Positions 1 through 7,436 of a stretch of DNA of 8,856 nt are shown in pieces. Every line of letters starts with the position of its first letter. Position 1 is the stretch's first letter. Source of the DNA: Cryomorphaceae bacterium (GTDB lineage: Bacteria; Bacteroidota; Bacteroidia; Flavobacteriales; Schleiferiaceae); contig DMCR01000139.1 of the NCBI GenBank assembly GCA_003445735.1, forward strand, positions 1 through 8,856, written 5' to 3'. The notes under the pieces are model-generated. The model saw only the letters and a program-made list of their open reading frames with translations, was not told where the DNA came from and ran no database searches. A program made the translations under genes and the position numbers.

Positions 1-48
1 GTGTTGTATTGAGGGGCCAATTTACCACTCATATTTCACTCAAAGCCC

Positions 49-1137
49 ATGTCACAATTATATAATAACCAGCCTCTTTTGGACCAATTAGCCACGGCCA
101 TCGACAGAGAAAAGCTGCACCACGCTAATCTCATTTCTTCAGGCCCGGGAGAAGAGGGGTTGGTAGTTGGGCTTGCCCTTGCGACCCGTATTCTATGTGA
201 TACACAAAAGCACTGCGGCACCTGTAAATCATGTAAACAAGCGAGCACGCTACAACACCCAGACCTACATTTTTCCTTCCCTTTTGTGAGTGGGAGAGCT
301 TCAGGAACCGCAGATGATTTCTTGCCTGATTTCCGTATTGCTTTAGGAAAAAACAAACATCTTGATCCCGACGGTTGGCAACAAAATATCACTTCAAAAA
401 ACCAACAACTTCAAATTCCTGTCAAAGAGATTCAAAACATCCATAAAAAACTCAGCCTTACCGCAGCGTCGGGAAAAAATAGGGTGTTGTTGCTGTGGCT
501 GCCTGAGCAAATCAAAACCCAGGCGTCGAATAAGCTTTTGAAGCTTGTCGAAGAGCCTCTTCCCAAAACCTATATCATCTTAGTTACACACCAAAAAGCG
601 CGGTTGTTGCCGACGATCGTGAGCCGATGTGCTCCTTGGCGTTGTAAACCCCTTGAAGAGCGCCATTTCCTAACTCATTTTAAAGATCAACCTGAGACGA
701 CAGCCAGGCTTCTAGCTATGGTTTTTGCACCAAATTTGGGCGCTGCTATTTCTGCTAGCGAAGATCTTGAGTCTACCCAGATAGATGTTTTTGCCCGTTG
801 GATGAGGGTGTGTTTTAAGGGTGAGCCTACAGAAATTAGCGATGTCGTTTCCAGTTTATCTGGATTAACTAAAGAAACTCTTAAAACACTGATTTTCAGG
901 TCTCAACACTTTTTAGAGCGCGGTTTTTATCACGGCGTTCAAAACACTCCGGTTCAGGCTAGTGATTTAGGCGCCATCAACGTTCAAAAACTCAGTAGTG
1001 CCGTACGCCCTGCTGGCGCAATGGCGATTTATAGAGTGTTGAGCGCCTGTCTTTATGATTTGGAAAGAAACATTCATGTAAAGACGGCTTTAACCTTTGC
1101 CAGTTTCAAGCTTCATAAGGCTTTCCGAGGAAATTAG
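49..1137 (+). CDS. holB: DNA polymerase III delta' subunit (clamp loader)
   Basis: Delta' is the rigid, non-hydrolysing AAA+ subunit of the clamp loader that places the beta sliding clamp on primed DNA. The 362-residue product has the family layout. A degenerate P-loop region around residues 32-45 lacks the GKT lysine, as expected for a subunit that does not bind ATP. A four-cysteine zinc module follows (C50, C56, C59, C62), then HPD at 70-72. The conserved K-L-L-K-L-V-E-E-P helix is at 162-170 and the SRC motif at 192-194, where delta' supplies its arginine finger. Residues 200-362 would form the collar domain. ATG 49 is the only ATG in frame after a stop at 10-12. No Shine-Dalgarno motif is seen. 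The N-terminus is divergent, without the usual I-I-G-Q start. The stop overlaps that of the convergent methyltransferase gene by 4 bases. The family call is firm. Confidence 0.9.
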   Translation: MSQLYNNQPLLDQLATAIDREKLHHANLISSGPGEEGLVVGLALATRILCDTQKHCGTCKSCKQASTLQHPDLHFSFPFVSGRASGTADDFLPDFRIALGKNKHLDPDGWQQNITSKNQQLQIPVKEIQNIHKKLSLTAASGKNRVLLLWLPEQIKTQASNKLLKLVEEPLPKTYIILVTHQKARLLPTIVSRCAPWRCKPLEERHFLTHFKDQPETTARLLAMVFAPNLGAAISASEDLESTQIDVFARWMRVCFKGEPTEISDVVSSLSGLTKETLKTLIFRSQHFLERGFYHGVQNTPVQASDLGAINVQKLSSAVRPAGAMAIYRVLSACLYDLERNIHVKTALTFASFKLHKAFRGN

Positions 1138-2012
1138 GCTTTTTTCAAGACGTAGATCAAGGAACTTGTATTCTTATTCCCCGCCTTAAGATTGCTTATC
1201 CAACCCTGAAGCGCTCCATTGATCCAATGTACTACACTCTTGCTGCTTCGTCCTGATTTATATTGTTCGCTTAATAAGGAGATGTAGTACGCGTCTAACT
1301 TCATTGGGTGTACTGCCTTCAATGTAAAACCCGTTCTACCTGCAAGCGCTTCGATACTAGATTTTGAGAAATGGTGGGCGTGAATAGGGATGTCCCAAGC
1401 CGCCCAAAACTCTTTATAGTGTTTTGCATCTGGACTGTTTGGGTTTGGAACGGCAACAAACAACGCCCCATCGTTTTGAAGGCGTTTGTGGAAGGCGGCC
1501 ATCATTTGTTCTAAATCATACACGTGTTCTAAGACGTGCCAAAGGGTTATGGCATCATACGTGTTTTTACACCCGTCGATTGATGAATATACACTGCCAA
1601 ATGCCCCTGCCATTGCTCGGGCTCCTTCGTTGATTTCTACACCCTCAGAAGAATACCCTTTTCGAAGCATGTATTCCAAAAACGTACCCGTACCACATCC
1701 GTAGTCCAAATGCTGGGCTCCTTGGGTGTAAGAGCTTACCAACTTGTGTTTACGAGACATGTTTACATCACGCAATTGTTGGTATACTTTTCCGAAAAAG
1801 GACGATCCATCATTGGTGTGGCTGATGTAATCTGGGCTTTCGTAGTAAAGGCCTATGTTATCTTCCGAAGGTAGTGGGCTTGTAAACCGGTGGCCACATT
1901 GTTCGCATAATTGGACCTTGAAAACCTCTTTGCTTACTGAAAAGTCCATGACCTCTCGCTCCGTGCTGAACGAAGCTGAATGGCATGCTGGACACTCTTT
2001 TCTATTTAACAT
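1134..2012 (-). CDS. Class I SAM-dependent methyltransferase with N-terminal zinc ribbon
   Basis: This is a 292-residue predicted cytoplasmic methyltransferase of unknown substrate. The N-terminus has two Cys-x2-Cys knuckles (C7/C10 and C36/C39), a probable zinc ribbon seen in many methyltransferases of the Methyltransf_23 type. SAM motif I is D103-Y-G-C-G-T-G109. E126 in G-V-E-I-N-E is the likely ribose-binding acidic residue. The motif L-W-H-V-L-E-H at 157-163 is the typical post-II signature, and V-P-N-P-N follows near 188. It is the last gene of the DUF4175-ybeY-mnmG operon, 21 bases after the mnmG stop, and that gap is almost filled by a parS site. ATG 2012 is the natural start because the zinc knuckle begins six codons later. 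Linkage to mnmG and ybeY suggests, but does not prove, a role in RNA or translation; sugar or lipid methylation is equally possible. Confidence 0.85.
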   Translation of the reverse strand: MLNRKECPACHSASFSTEREVMDFSVSKEVFKVQLCEQCGHRFTSPLPSEDNIGLYYESPDYISHTNDGSSFFGKVYQQLRDVNMSRKHKLVSSYTQGAQHLDYGCGTGTFLEYMLRKGYSSEGVEINEGARAMAGAFGSVYSSIDGCKNTYDAITLWHVLEHVYDLEQMMAAFHKRLQNDGALFVAVPNPNSPDAKHYKEFWAAWDIPIHAHHFSKSSIEALAGRTGFTLKAVHPMKLDAYYISLLSEQYKSGRSSKSVVHWINGALQGWISNLKAGNKNTSSLIYVLKKA

Positions 2013-2018
2013 AATCTG

Positions 2019-2034
2019 TGTTTCACGTGAAACC
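2019..2034. other. parS: parS centromere site, copy 1 (ParB binding)
   Basis: The 16-mer TGTTTCACGTGAAACC matches the conserved bacterial parS sequence TGTTNCACGTGAAACA at every position except the last. The inner 14 bases (2020-2033) are a perfect palindrome. It fills most of the 21-base gap between the mnmG stop (2034-2036) and the methyltransferase start (2012), sharing one base with the mnmG stop codon. ParB loads at such sites, spreads, and with ParA and SMC segregates the origin region. parS sites are known to cluster near oriC and often lie beside mnmG (gidA). Binding itself is inferred. Confidence 0.88.
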
Positions 2035-3887
2035 TATCGGCCCATGTATACCAGTAAAACATGTATATCGCTCTGGCTAATACCGCTGATTCGCCCAGCT
2101 TGAGCAATGGTCGCTGGGCGTATGGCTTCAAGCTTGGCCCGCCCCTCGTAGCTCAGTCCTTTCACTTTTTGATAATCAAAACTCTCGGGAATCTTTTTGT
2201 CGTTCAGGCGGCGCATCTTGTCGACGCTCTCTCTCTCGCGCTCAATATAGCCGCCGTATTTAATCTCTATCTCTAGTTGTTCGACCACCTCTTCTGTCCA
2301 CCACGGCGCATCATTAAAGACCTCGCTAAAATCAGCAAGCCCTACTTTAGGCCGAGCAACCAGTTTGCTGACCTTGGTTTTCTCCTTTGCCGGTGTATCT
2401 CCTTTGCTTTCTAAAATAGCGTTGATGATATCTAGGTTCAGGTTATTGTCCAGTTCCTCTCGGCCTTGATCAATGAGCACTGTTTTTTGATTGAGCACAT
2501 CGAGGCGTTCGGTGGTGATCGTCCCCAATCTATGTGCCAGCCCGGTCAATCGTAAATCCGCGTTGTCTTGACGAAGCAAAAGCCTGAATTCAGCTCTAGA
2601 GGTGAACATTCTGTAGGGCTCTTCTGTGCCTTTTGTAATAAGATCATCGATAAGCACCCCTATATAAGCCTCATCACGAGATAAGATAAAAGGCTCTTTA
2701 TTTTGTGTGTTAAGAACAGCGTTCACGCCTGCCATCAACCCTTGGCAAGCGGCTTCTTCGTAGCCCGTAGTACCGTTGATTTGACCTGCAAAGAATAGCC
2801 CGCTTACCAGCTTTGTTTCAAGCGTGTGTTTCAGTTGTGTTGGAGGGAAATAATCGTATTCAATAGCATAGCCTGGGCGGAAAAACTTAGCGTTTTCAAA
2901 ACCTTTAACCTTGTGAAGCGCTTCATATTGAATCTCCACGGGAAGACTTGAAGAAAACCCGTTGACATACACCTCCACAGTGTTCCATCCCTCTGGTTCT
3001 ACAAAAATTTGGTGTGAGGTTTTGTCTGCAAATCGGTCAATTTTATCCTCGATACTAGGACAATATCTGGGTCCGGTTCCTCGAATGGCACCATTAAACA
3101 AGGGTGATCGATCAAAACCTTTTTTAAGCACATCGTGCACTTCCTGGCTCGTATGGGTAATCCAACAACTGCGTTGTTCTTTTAATTTATAATCGCCTAA
3201 ATAGCTGAACTGGCCAGGGTGTTCGTCGCCAGGCTGCTCTTCCATCACGGAATAGTCGATGGTTCTTCCATCTATACGAGGCGGAGTACCTGTTTTCATA
3301 CGGCCCGCTTCAAAACCTAGCTTCACAAGTTCTTCTGTAATACCTGTGCTGGCACGCTCGCCCGCTCGTCCACCTCCGAAATTTTGATCTCCCACGTGAA
3401 TGAGGCCGTTCATAAATGTTCCTGCGGTTAGAATAACATTCTGCGCCTCAAACTCAAGTCCTAAGCCTGTTTTAACGCCGTGTACGTTATTATCACTTAC
3501 CAAAAGGCCTGTAACCATGTCTTGGAACATGCTAAGGCCCTTGGTTCCTTCTAATAAATCTCTCCAGTATTGAGCAAACAACATTCGATCGCTTTGAACC
3601 CTTGGGCTCCACATCGCAGGTCCTTTTGACCTATTGAGCATTCTAAACTGTATCATGCTCTTATCAGTTATCAACGCTGATCCACCGCCTAATGCATCTA
3701 TTTCACGAACTATTTGACCCTTAGCAACACCGCCCATAGCTGGATTACAGCTCATTTGACCAATAGTCTGCATGTTCATAGTGATCAGTAATACTTTGGC
3801 GCCCATCTTAGCAGAGACATACGCCGCTTCACAGCCCGCGTGTCCCGCGCCTACCACTATAACATCATATTTCTCATCTAGAATCAT
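2034..3887 (-). CDS. mnmG: tRNA uridine-5-carboxymethylaminomethyl modification enzyme MnmG
   Basis: MnmG (GidA) works with the GTPase MnmE to install the cmnm5 group on U34 of certain tRNAs, using FAD, NADH and a methylene-tetrahydrofolate donor. The 617-residue product is near the usual length of the long form (about 620-630). The FAD-binding glycine motif G13-A-G-H-A-G18 is present. The conserved Cys47 lies in S-C-N-P-A-M-G-G, and the signature G-P-R-Y-C-P-S-I-E-D-K spans 272-282 with the second conserved Cys at 276. A third family block, G-Y-E-E-A-A-C-Q-G-L, comes later, and the C-terminal MnmE-binding part ends intact. The start ATG overlaps the ybeY stop as ATGA, which suggests translational coupling. 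mnmG is classically close to the origin in many bacteria, in agreement with the parS site at its 3' end. Confidence 0.97.
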   Translation of the reverse strand: MILDEKYDVIVVGAGHAGCEAAYVSAKMGAKVLLITMNMQTIGQMSCNPAMGGVAKGQIVREIDALGGGSALITDKSMIQFRMLNRSKGPAMWSPRVQSDRMLFAQYWRDLLEGTKGLSMFQDMVTGLLVSDNNVHGVKTGLGLEFEAQNVILTAGTFMNGLIHVGDQNFGGGRAGERASTGITEELVKLGFEAGRMKTGTPPRIDGRTIDYSVMEEQPGDEHPGQFSYLGDYKLKEQRSCWITHTSQEVHDVLKKGFDRSPLFNGAIRGTGPRYCPSIEDKIDRFADKTSHQIFVEPEGWNTVEVYVNGFSSSLPVEIQYEALHKVKGFENAKFFRPGYAIEYDYFPPTQLKHTLETKLVSGLFFAGQINGTTGYEEAACQGLMAGVNAVLNTQNKEPFILSRDEAYIGVLIDDLITKGTEEPYRMFTSRAEFRLLLRQDNADLRLTGLAHRLGTITTERLDVLNQKTVLIDQGREELDNNLNLDIINAILESKGDTPAKEKTKVSKLVARPKVGLADFSEVFNDAPWWTEEVVEQLEIEIKYGGYIERERESVDKMRRLNDKKIPESFDYQKVKGLSYEGRAKLEAIRPATIAQAGRISGISQSDIHVLLVYMGR

Positions 3888-4270
3888 ATCCCTAGTGCCT
3901 GTAGCACCTCGTTTTCTTTTTCGCGCATGACCTTGCTTTCCGCCCCAGTCTTGTCTTTAAAGCCCAACAAATGTAGAACTCCGTGAGCAACCACTCTGTG
4001 AAATTCTTGGTTCACACTACTTCCGTGAGTCACAGCATTATCTCTTACGCGGTCTACACTGATAAACAACTCTCCGCTAATCTTTCTTGGAGTAGAATAA
4101 TCGAAGGTGATGATATCTGTATAATAATCGTGGTCTAAGTGTGCCTTGTTGATTTCCAAAAGCTCCTCATCACTCAACCAATGCACTTGAATCTTTCCCA
4201 AACGCTGCTCTGGATATAACTGAGAAATACAACTAAATACAGAGGCAATATCTACTTCTTGTGGAACCAT
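3884..4270 (-). CDS. ybeY: Endoribonuclease YbeY (rRNA maturation factor)
   Basis: YbeY is a metal-dependent single-strand endoribonuclease involved in 16S rRNA 3'-end maturation and ribosome quality control. The 128-residue product carries the family core: T-D-I-I-T-F-D near 51-57, and the metal site H96-G-V-L-H100-L-L-G-F-K-D106. The canonical pattern is H-x3-H-x5-H, but here the third ligand position is Asp106. From memory the G-Y/F-K-D-K-T form is common in Bacteroidota, so it is probably a lineage variant and not a defect. The protein is short compared with E. coli YbeY (about 155 residues), mainly at the ends. The gene starts 2 bases after the DUF4175 stop and overlaps mnmG by 4 bases, so all three are surely co-transcribed. 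Confidence 0.93.
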   Translation of the reverse strand: MVPQEVDIASVFSCISQLYPEQRLGKIQVHWLSDEELLEINKAHLDHDYYTDIITFDYSTPRKISGELFISVDRVRDNAVTHGSSVNQEFHRVVAHGVLHLLGFKDKTGAESKVMREKENEVLQALGI

Positions 4271-4272
4271 AA

Positions 4273-6822
4273 CTACTTGCGCTTGAGTATAGGCAAAGGT
4301 AAGTCTGTAGTAGAGGATTTTACACGCTCATTCACTTTAAAATCAACCGATTCTTCTTGCTTCTGGTTTCCTTCCTTAGAGCTCCGCGTATCCCCTATCT
4401 CTTCTTTTTCAAAGACACTTTGTTCTATAGACCATAAACGCTTTTCAAAAGCTTCCAGCCGCTCTTTCTCCTCATTTGACATAAACAATAGTTGTTGTTT
4501 TATATACTCTAACTGAGATTGGATTTCCTTTGAAACACCCATCTTTTCCATGGATTCAATCCTCTTTAAAAGATCCACATCGTTCTGTGGTGTTCCTTCT
4601 CCTGAGACCCCTTTTTGACCATTTTCACCCTCTTCACGAGGCTCACCGCTTTGTCCCTTTGAACGACCTCCTGGTTTTTTACCTTGTGATGGTTTGCCTT
4701 TATTTCCCTTTTGACCCTGGCCGCTTATTGAAGGTTTACCGGTCTTACTAAGACGCCCATTCTTACAATTCTTTTGTGCTTGATTCAAGGATAGTTTTTC
4801 ACTTTCTAAAATCTCATATAAAATCATGTCTAATTCATTCAACGCACTAAGTACATATCCAGAAGCGCTCGGCACCCCTTTATTAGCAGTGAAGGCACGC
4901 TCTAACGCACTAATTTGATTCTCTAGGTTGTTTTGACAAGTTGTTAGTGCTATTGCTAAGGCAGGGTCGTGCACCAATAGAAAAGCTAAACTATCATTGA
5001 TATTATCCTCAATGACCAACAGCGCCTTTTGCTGACGAACCTTGTTGGTTTCTAATGCTATGGCATTGGTTATTTCTTGCTGGATAGAGGTAGACCAGCT
5101 CTGTTTTAATAATCTTTTTAATCGATCTACGTTATCCGCCTGTACCACTGCTTGGGTAGTATTGAGCAATTCTTCAAGTTTCTTTGCAGCCTCCTTTGCT
5201 TCTTCTTCTCGTTCCTCACCCTGCTCAGGAATATCTTCAATTTGATCCAACACATCTGCTTCTTCCGAACCTTCTTCAGTGGTAATGTCCTCTAGTAGTT
5301 CTGTGATAAGGCTATCGGTAGAAGCGTTCTTGTTGCTATCCACGGTGTATAGTGTAGACAGTAATTGTTCTTTTAACCAAAGTTGGGCTAACTCCTTCAT
5401 CCATTTACTTCCCTCTTCCGGTGTTAAAGGTTTTAATGGGTCCAATTTCTTTATATCCTCTTCCTTTCTGTCTTGGGATGTTTTTTCCTTTTGAGGCTTT
5501 ACAGCAGATAATCGTTCTTTACTTTCTTTACGTATTCCTAACTCATCCGCAACTTGGCCAGCGATTTGCGATTGCAGCATCTGAGCATTTAGTAAAGGTT
5601 TTTCAACTGTCAATAAAGTAGTTTGACCCTTGGTGTCTCTTGCTTTGATTTCAATAGAGGAAGTATTCGACCAATTCATATTGAAATTTTTTCTGTATCC
5701 TGAAATAGGCCTTACTTGTCTATTGATCAATAATGTGTGTAGACCAAAATCATCCTTCACCTCAAACTCTAATGAATCGATTGAATTTTGAATAATAGTG
5801 AGGGTGGGAGGATGGTCTTTTAATTCTATAATCACTGGTCTCAATAATTCCTGACCTTGAGAAGACACCAGGCTGATCGTTTCACCACTCCTCCATGTAA
5901 TATTTTCTGATGCCCGCACTGTTCCACGTGAAACGCTCAGGAATATTCTATCTGTTAATAAGCCACTGAGTTCGAAAAGGAGTTCACTGCCGTCGTACAT
6001 AAATAAGGTGTCGCTACTTATATATTGATCTACCCCTAAATAAGCGGGTGGAGTAATTCTTGCTGTGTAGCTATTCAAGCGAGGAATAGAATCTATGGCT
6101 ATCCACAATGATTTTACGAGACGACCTTGTAACAACCATATTAATTCAATATCGCTGGTACATACCAAAAAATTTATTTGGGATGACTTGCCGTTGATAG
6201 ATACAGTGGTTTTGGAAATATCTGGAATAGTAAATACTTCACCATAATTCATGTGAATAGTGTCGTATCCTTCAAATTGAATTCCAGAACGCGATGTGAG
6301 TTCACCAGTGGTAATTTCTAAACCTGTATTTAATACCGATGAATTGAATATCGCTATACATGTAACACTCAGTATGAGAATGATCGTAATAGGAAGTAAT
6401 GCAAATTTTGATCGCCAAGATTGTTCGATGCGCGGTAGATCTTCATTAAGTTCTTCCAATACTTTTTTTGAAGCCCAATTCTCGATGGTGTTTTTTGATT
6501 GAAGGAATTGGACACTTCTAAACCATCGCCCTTCATCATACTTCTGTAAGGCTTTAGAGAAATAGGTGATGGGAAGTATAAATGTCGCTAGATAGTATCC
6601 TAATAATCGGATAGGTCCAATAAGTAAACCAAAACCCCATAGTATTATAATTACCTTGATTCCTTTAATAAACTCTTCTAATAGCGGAAAAAAGGCGTAG
6701 TTTGTGAATACAATAATTAAGAGTAATAATGCAGAGATTATTAAATATAAAACACTGTAATACAATAACTTATGTAAAAATAAGCGTTGTAAATAGTATT
6801 TTATATTTCGTGGTATTCTCAT
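4273..6822 (-). CDS. Large DUF4175-like membrane protein, function unknown
   Basis: This is an 849-residue protein that I assign to the DUF4175-type family by its architecture and its place upstream of ybeY-mnmG; the molecular function is unknown. Hydrophobic segments lie at about 14-45, 54-86 and 141-163 and would anchor the N-terminus in the inner membrane. A beta-rich region (about 175-405) includes I-T-P-P-A-Y-L-G near 256-263 and D-D-F-G at 357-360. It is followed by charged, coiled-coil-prone helices (about 415-690). A Gly/Lys/Gln-rich low-complexity linker at about 695-745 precedes a final helical segment (750-810). The family is often over 1,000 residues, so this member is short. ATG 6822 directly precedes the first hydrophobic segment, with no Shine-Dalgarno motif. 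The gene heads the leftward operon, has a good promoter at 6862-6890 and contains a parS site. Its A+T content is visibly higher than that of holB or mnmG. Confidence 0.8.
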   Translation of the reverse strand: MRIPRNIKYYLQRLFLHKLLYYSVLYLIISALLLLIIVFTNYAFFPLLEEFIKGIKVIIILWGFGLLIGPIRLLGYYLATFILPITYFSKALQKYDEGRWFRSVQFLQSKNTIENWASKKVLEELNEDLPRIEQSWRSKFALLPITIILILSVTCIAIFNSSVLNTGLEITTGELTSRSGIQFEGYDTIHMNYGEVFTIPDISKTTVSINGKSSQINFLVCTSDIELIWLLQGRLVKSLWIAIDSIPRLNSYTARITPPAYLGVDQYISSDTLFMYDGSELLFELSGLLTDRIFLSVSRGTVRASENITWRSGETISLVSSQGQELLRPVIIELKDHPPTLTIIQNSIDSLEFEVKDDFGLHTLLINRQVRPISGYRKNFNMNWSNTSSIEIKARDTKGQTTLLTVEKPLLNAQMLQSQIAGQVADELGIRKESKERLSAVKPQKEKTSQDRKEEDIKKLDPLKPLTPEEGSKWMKELAQLWLKEQLLSTLYTVDSNKNASTDSLITELLEDITTEEGSEEADVLDQIEDIPEQGEEREEEAKEAAKKLEELLNTTQAVVQADNVDRLKRLLKQSWSTSIQQEITNAIALETNKVRQQKALLVIEDNINDSLAFLLVHDPALAIALTTCQNNLENQISALERAFTANKGVPSASGYVLSALNELDMILYEILESEKLSLNQAQKNCKNGRLSKTGKPSISGQGQKGNKGKPSQGKKPGGRSKGQSGEPREEGENGQKGVSGEGTPQNDVDLLKRIESMEKMGVSKEIQSQLEYIKQQLLFMSNEEKERLEAFEKRLWSIEQSVFEKEEIGDTRSSKEGNQKQEESVDFKVNERVKSSTTDLPLPILKRK
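5920..5935. other. parS: parS centromere site, copy 2, inside a coding region
   Basis: The 16-mer TGTTCCACGTGAAACG matches the parS pattern TGTTNCACGTGAAACA in all positions but the last, including the full CACGTG centre. It is embedded in the DUF4175-like gene, where it is translated as S-V-S-R-G-T (about residues 296-301). parS inside genes is well known, for example in Bacillus subtilis. The site is 3.9 kb from copy 1 and about 2.3 kb from the origin candidate. Two independent 15-of-16 matches within 4 kb are very unlikely by chance. Confidence 0.87.
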
Positions 6823-7436
6823 TGTTAGTTTCTAGTTGTTCAACACAACAAACGATCGTTACAAACCTACCTAATTATAACGTTGAACAACAGGGTAGGA
6901 CACAAAGGCCCACCGTTTTATTATTTCAGGATCCTGGCTGTGGACTTAATGATTCTATTTCAAAACATTTGAATAAAACCGGATATACTGTTATTCGGAT
7001 CACTAAGCAAACCGAGTCTTTAGAGGTTCAGAATAGTGATCATAAAGAACGACGGGGATATGAGGGAGTGCAGTTGTACAATGAATTAGCTAAAAAATAT
7101 AATATCATGGCCCTTGCTTCCACTGGATTAGATATACATGGTAGTATTCCTTGGTTCGTGAATACTCCTGTGCAAACCTTGTTTTTTTATAATTACTATC
7201 CAGGTTCTTTACAAGATCATATTCTCTCTTCAATAGGTAAGAATGAAGATGTCTTTCTAATGTATACAGAAGAGTACCCCGCTGTAGAATTATTTGAATT
7301 ACTATCCAAATACCCTCCTCCTAGTGGAAAAATATCCTCTTATCCTATTCGCTACGTTCATAGTATTTGGCAAGAGGATCCTAAATCGTATTTAGGAATG
7401 AATGAGCGCGAGGTTAGATTTTTTAGAATCTATTAA
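6729..7436 (+). CDS. Predicted lipoprotein of unknown function
   Basis: The 235-residue product begins with a hydrophobic stretch (about 24-34) ending in a lipobox L-V-S-S-C with Cys37, so it is probably a lipid-anchored envelope protein. The n-region before it is long (about 23 residues), but no other ATG or usable alternative start lies in frame before the hydrophobic core. The mature part (about 199 residues) has alternating beta and alpha character, starting with P-T-V-L-L-F-Q-D-P-G-C-G-L near 61-73 and a later L-A-S-T-G-L-D near 129-135. This vaguely recalls an alpha/beta-hydrolase layout with no clear G-x-S-x-G nucleophile; I do not assign a function. Its first 94 bases overlap the 5' end of the leftward DUF4175-like gene, and its stop overlaps the rpiB stop by 4 bases. 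No convincing promoter was found; TAGTTTG at 6698-6704 is one base short of the -7 consensus. Confidence 0.75.
   Translation: MQRLLNIKHCNTITYVKISVVNSILYFVVFSLLVSSCSTQQTIVTNLPNYNVEQQGRTQRPTVLLFQDPGCGLNDSISKHLNKTGYTVIRITKQTESLEVQNSDHKERRGYEGVQLYNELAKKYNIMALASTGLDIHGSIPWFVNTPVQTLFFYNYYPGSLQDHILSSIGKNEDVFLMYTEEYPAVELFELLSKYPPPSGKISSYPIRYVHSIWQEDPKSYLGMNEREVRFFRIY
6862..6890 (-). promoter_or_regulatory. Bacteroidota-type promoter of the DUF4175-ybeY-mnmG operon
   Basis: Read on the minus strand, TTG (6890-6888), an 18-base spacer and TAGGTTTG (6869-6862) give a full match to the Bacteroidota sigma-A type promoter (TTG, about 19 bases, TAnnTTTG). The start of transcription would fall near 6855, about 33 bases before the ATG at 6822. 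The whole element lies within codons of the divergent lipoprotein gene. The motif match is direct; activity is inferred. Confidence 0.6.

Noticed and set aside
36..392. 118-residue leftward reading frame over the holB start
   Set aside because: It is antisense to the conserved zinc module and P-loop region of holB and has no family features.
1508..1519. CACGTG in the methyltransferase gene
   Set aside because: The flanks do not match the parS arms on either side; this is a chance hexamer.
3388..3403. A third CACGTG-centred site, TCTCCCACGTGAATGA, inside mnmG
   Set aside because: Only 12 of 16 positions fit the parS pattern and the palindrome arms are broken; it codes for a conserved mnmG segment (I-H-V-G).
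4611..4740. Lys/Gly/Gln-rich repetitive stretch in the DUF4175-like gene as a possible DNA repeat array
   Set aside because: No regular DNA period is seen; it encodes a low-complexity protein linker.
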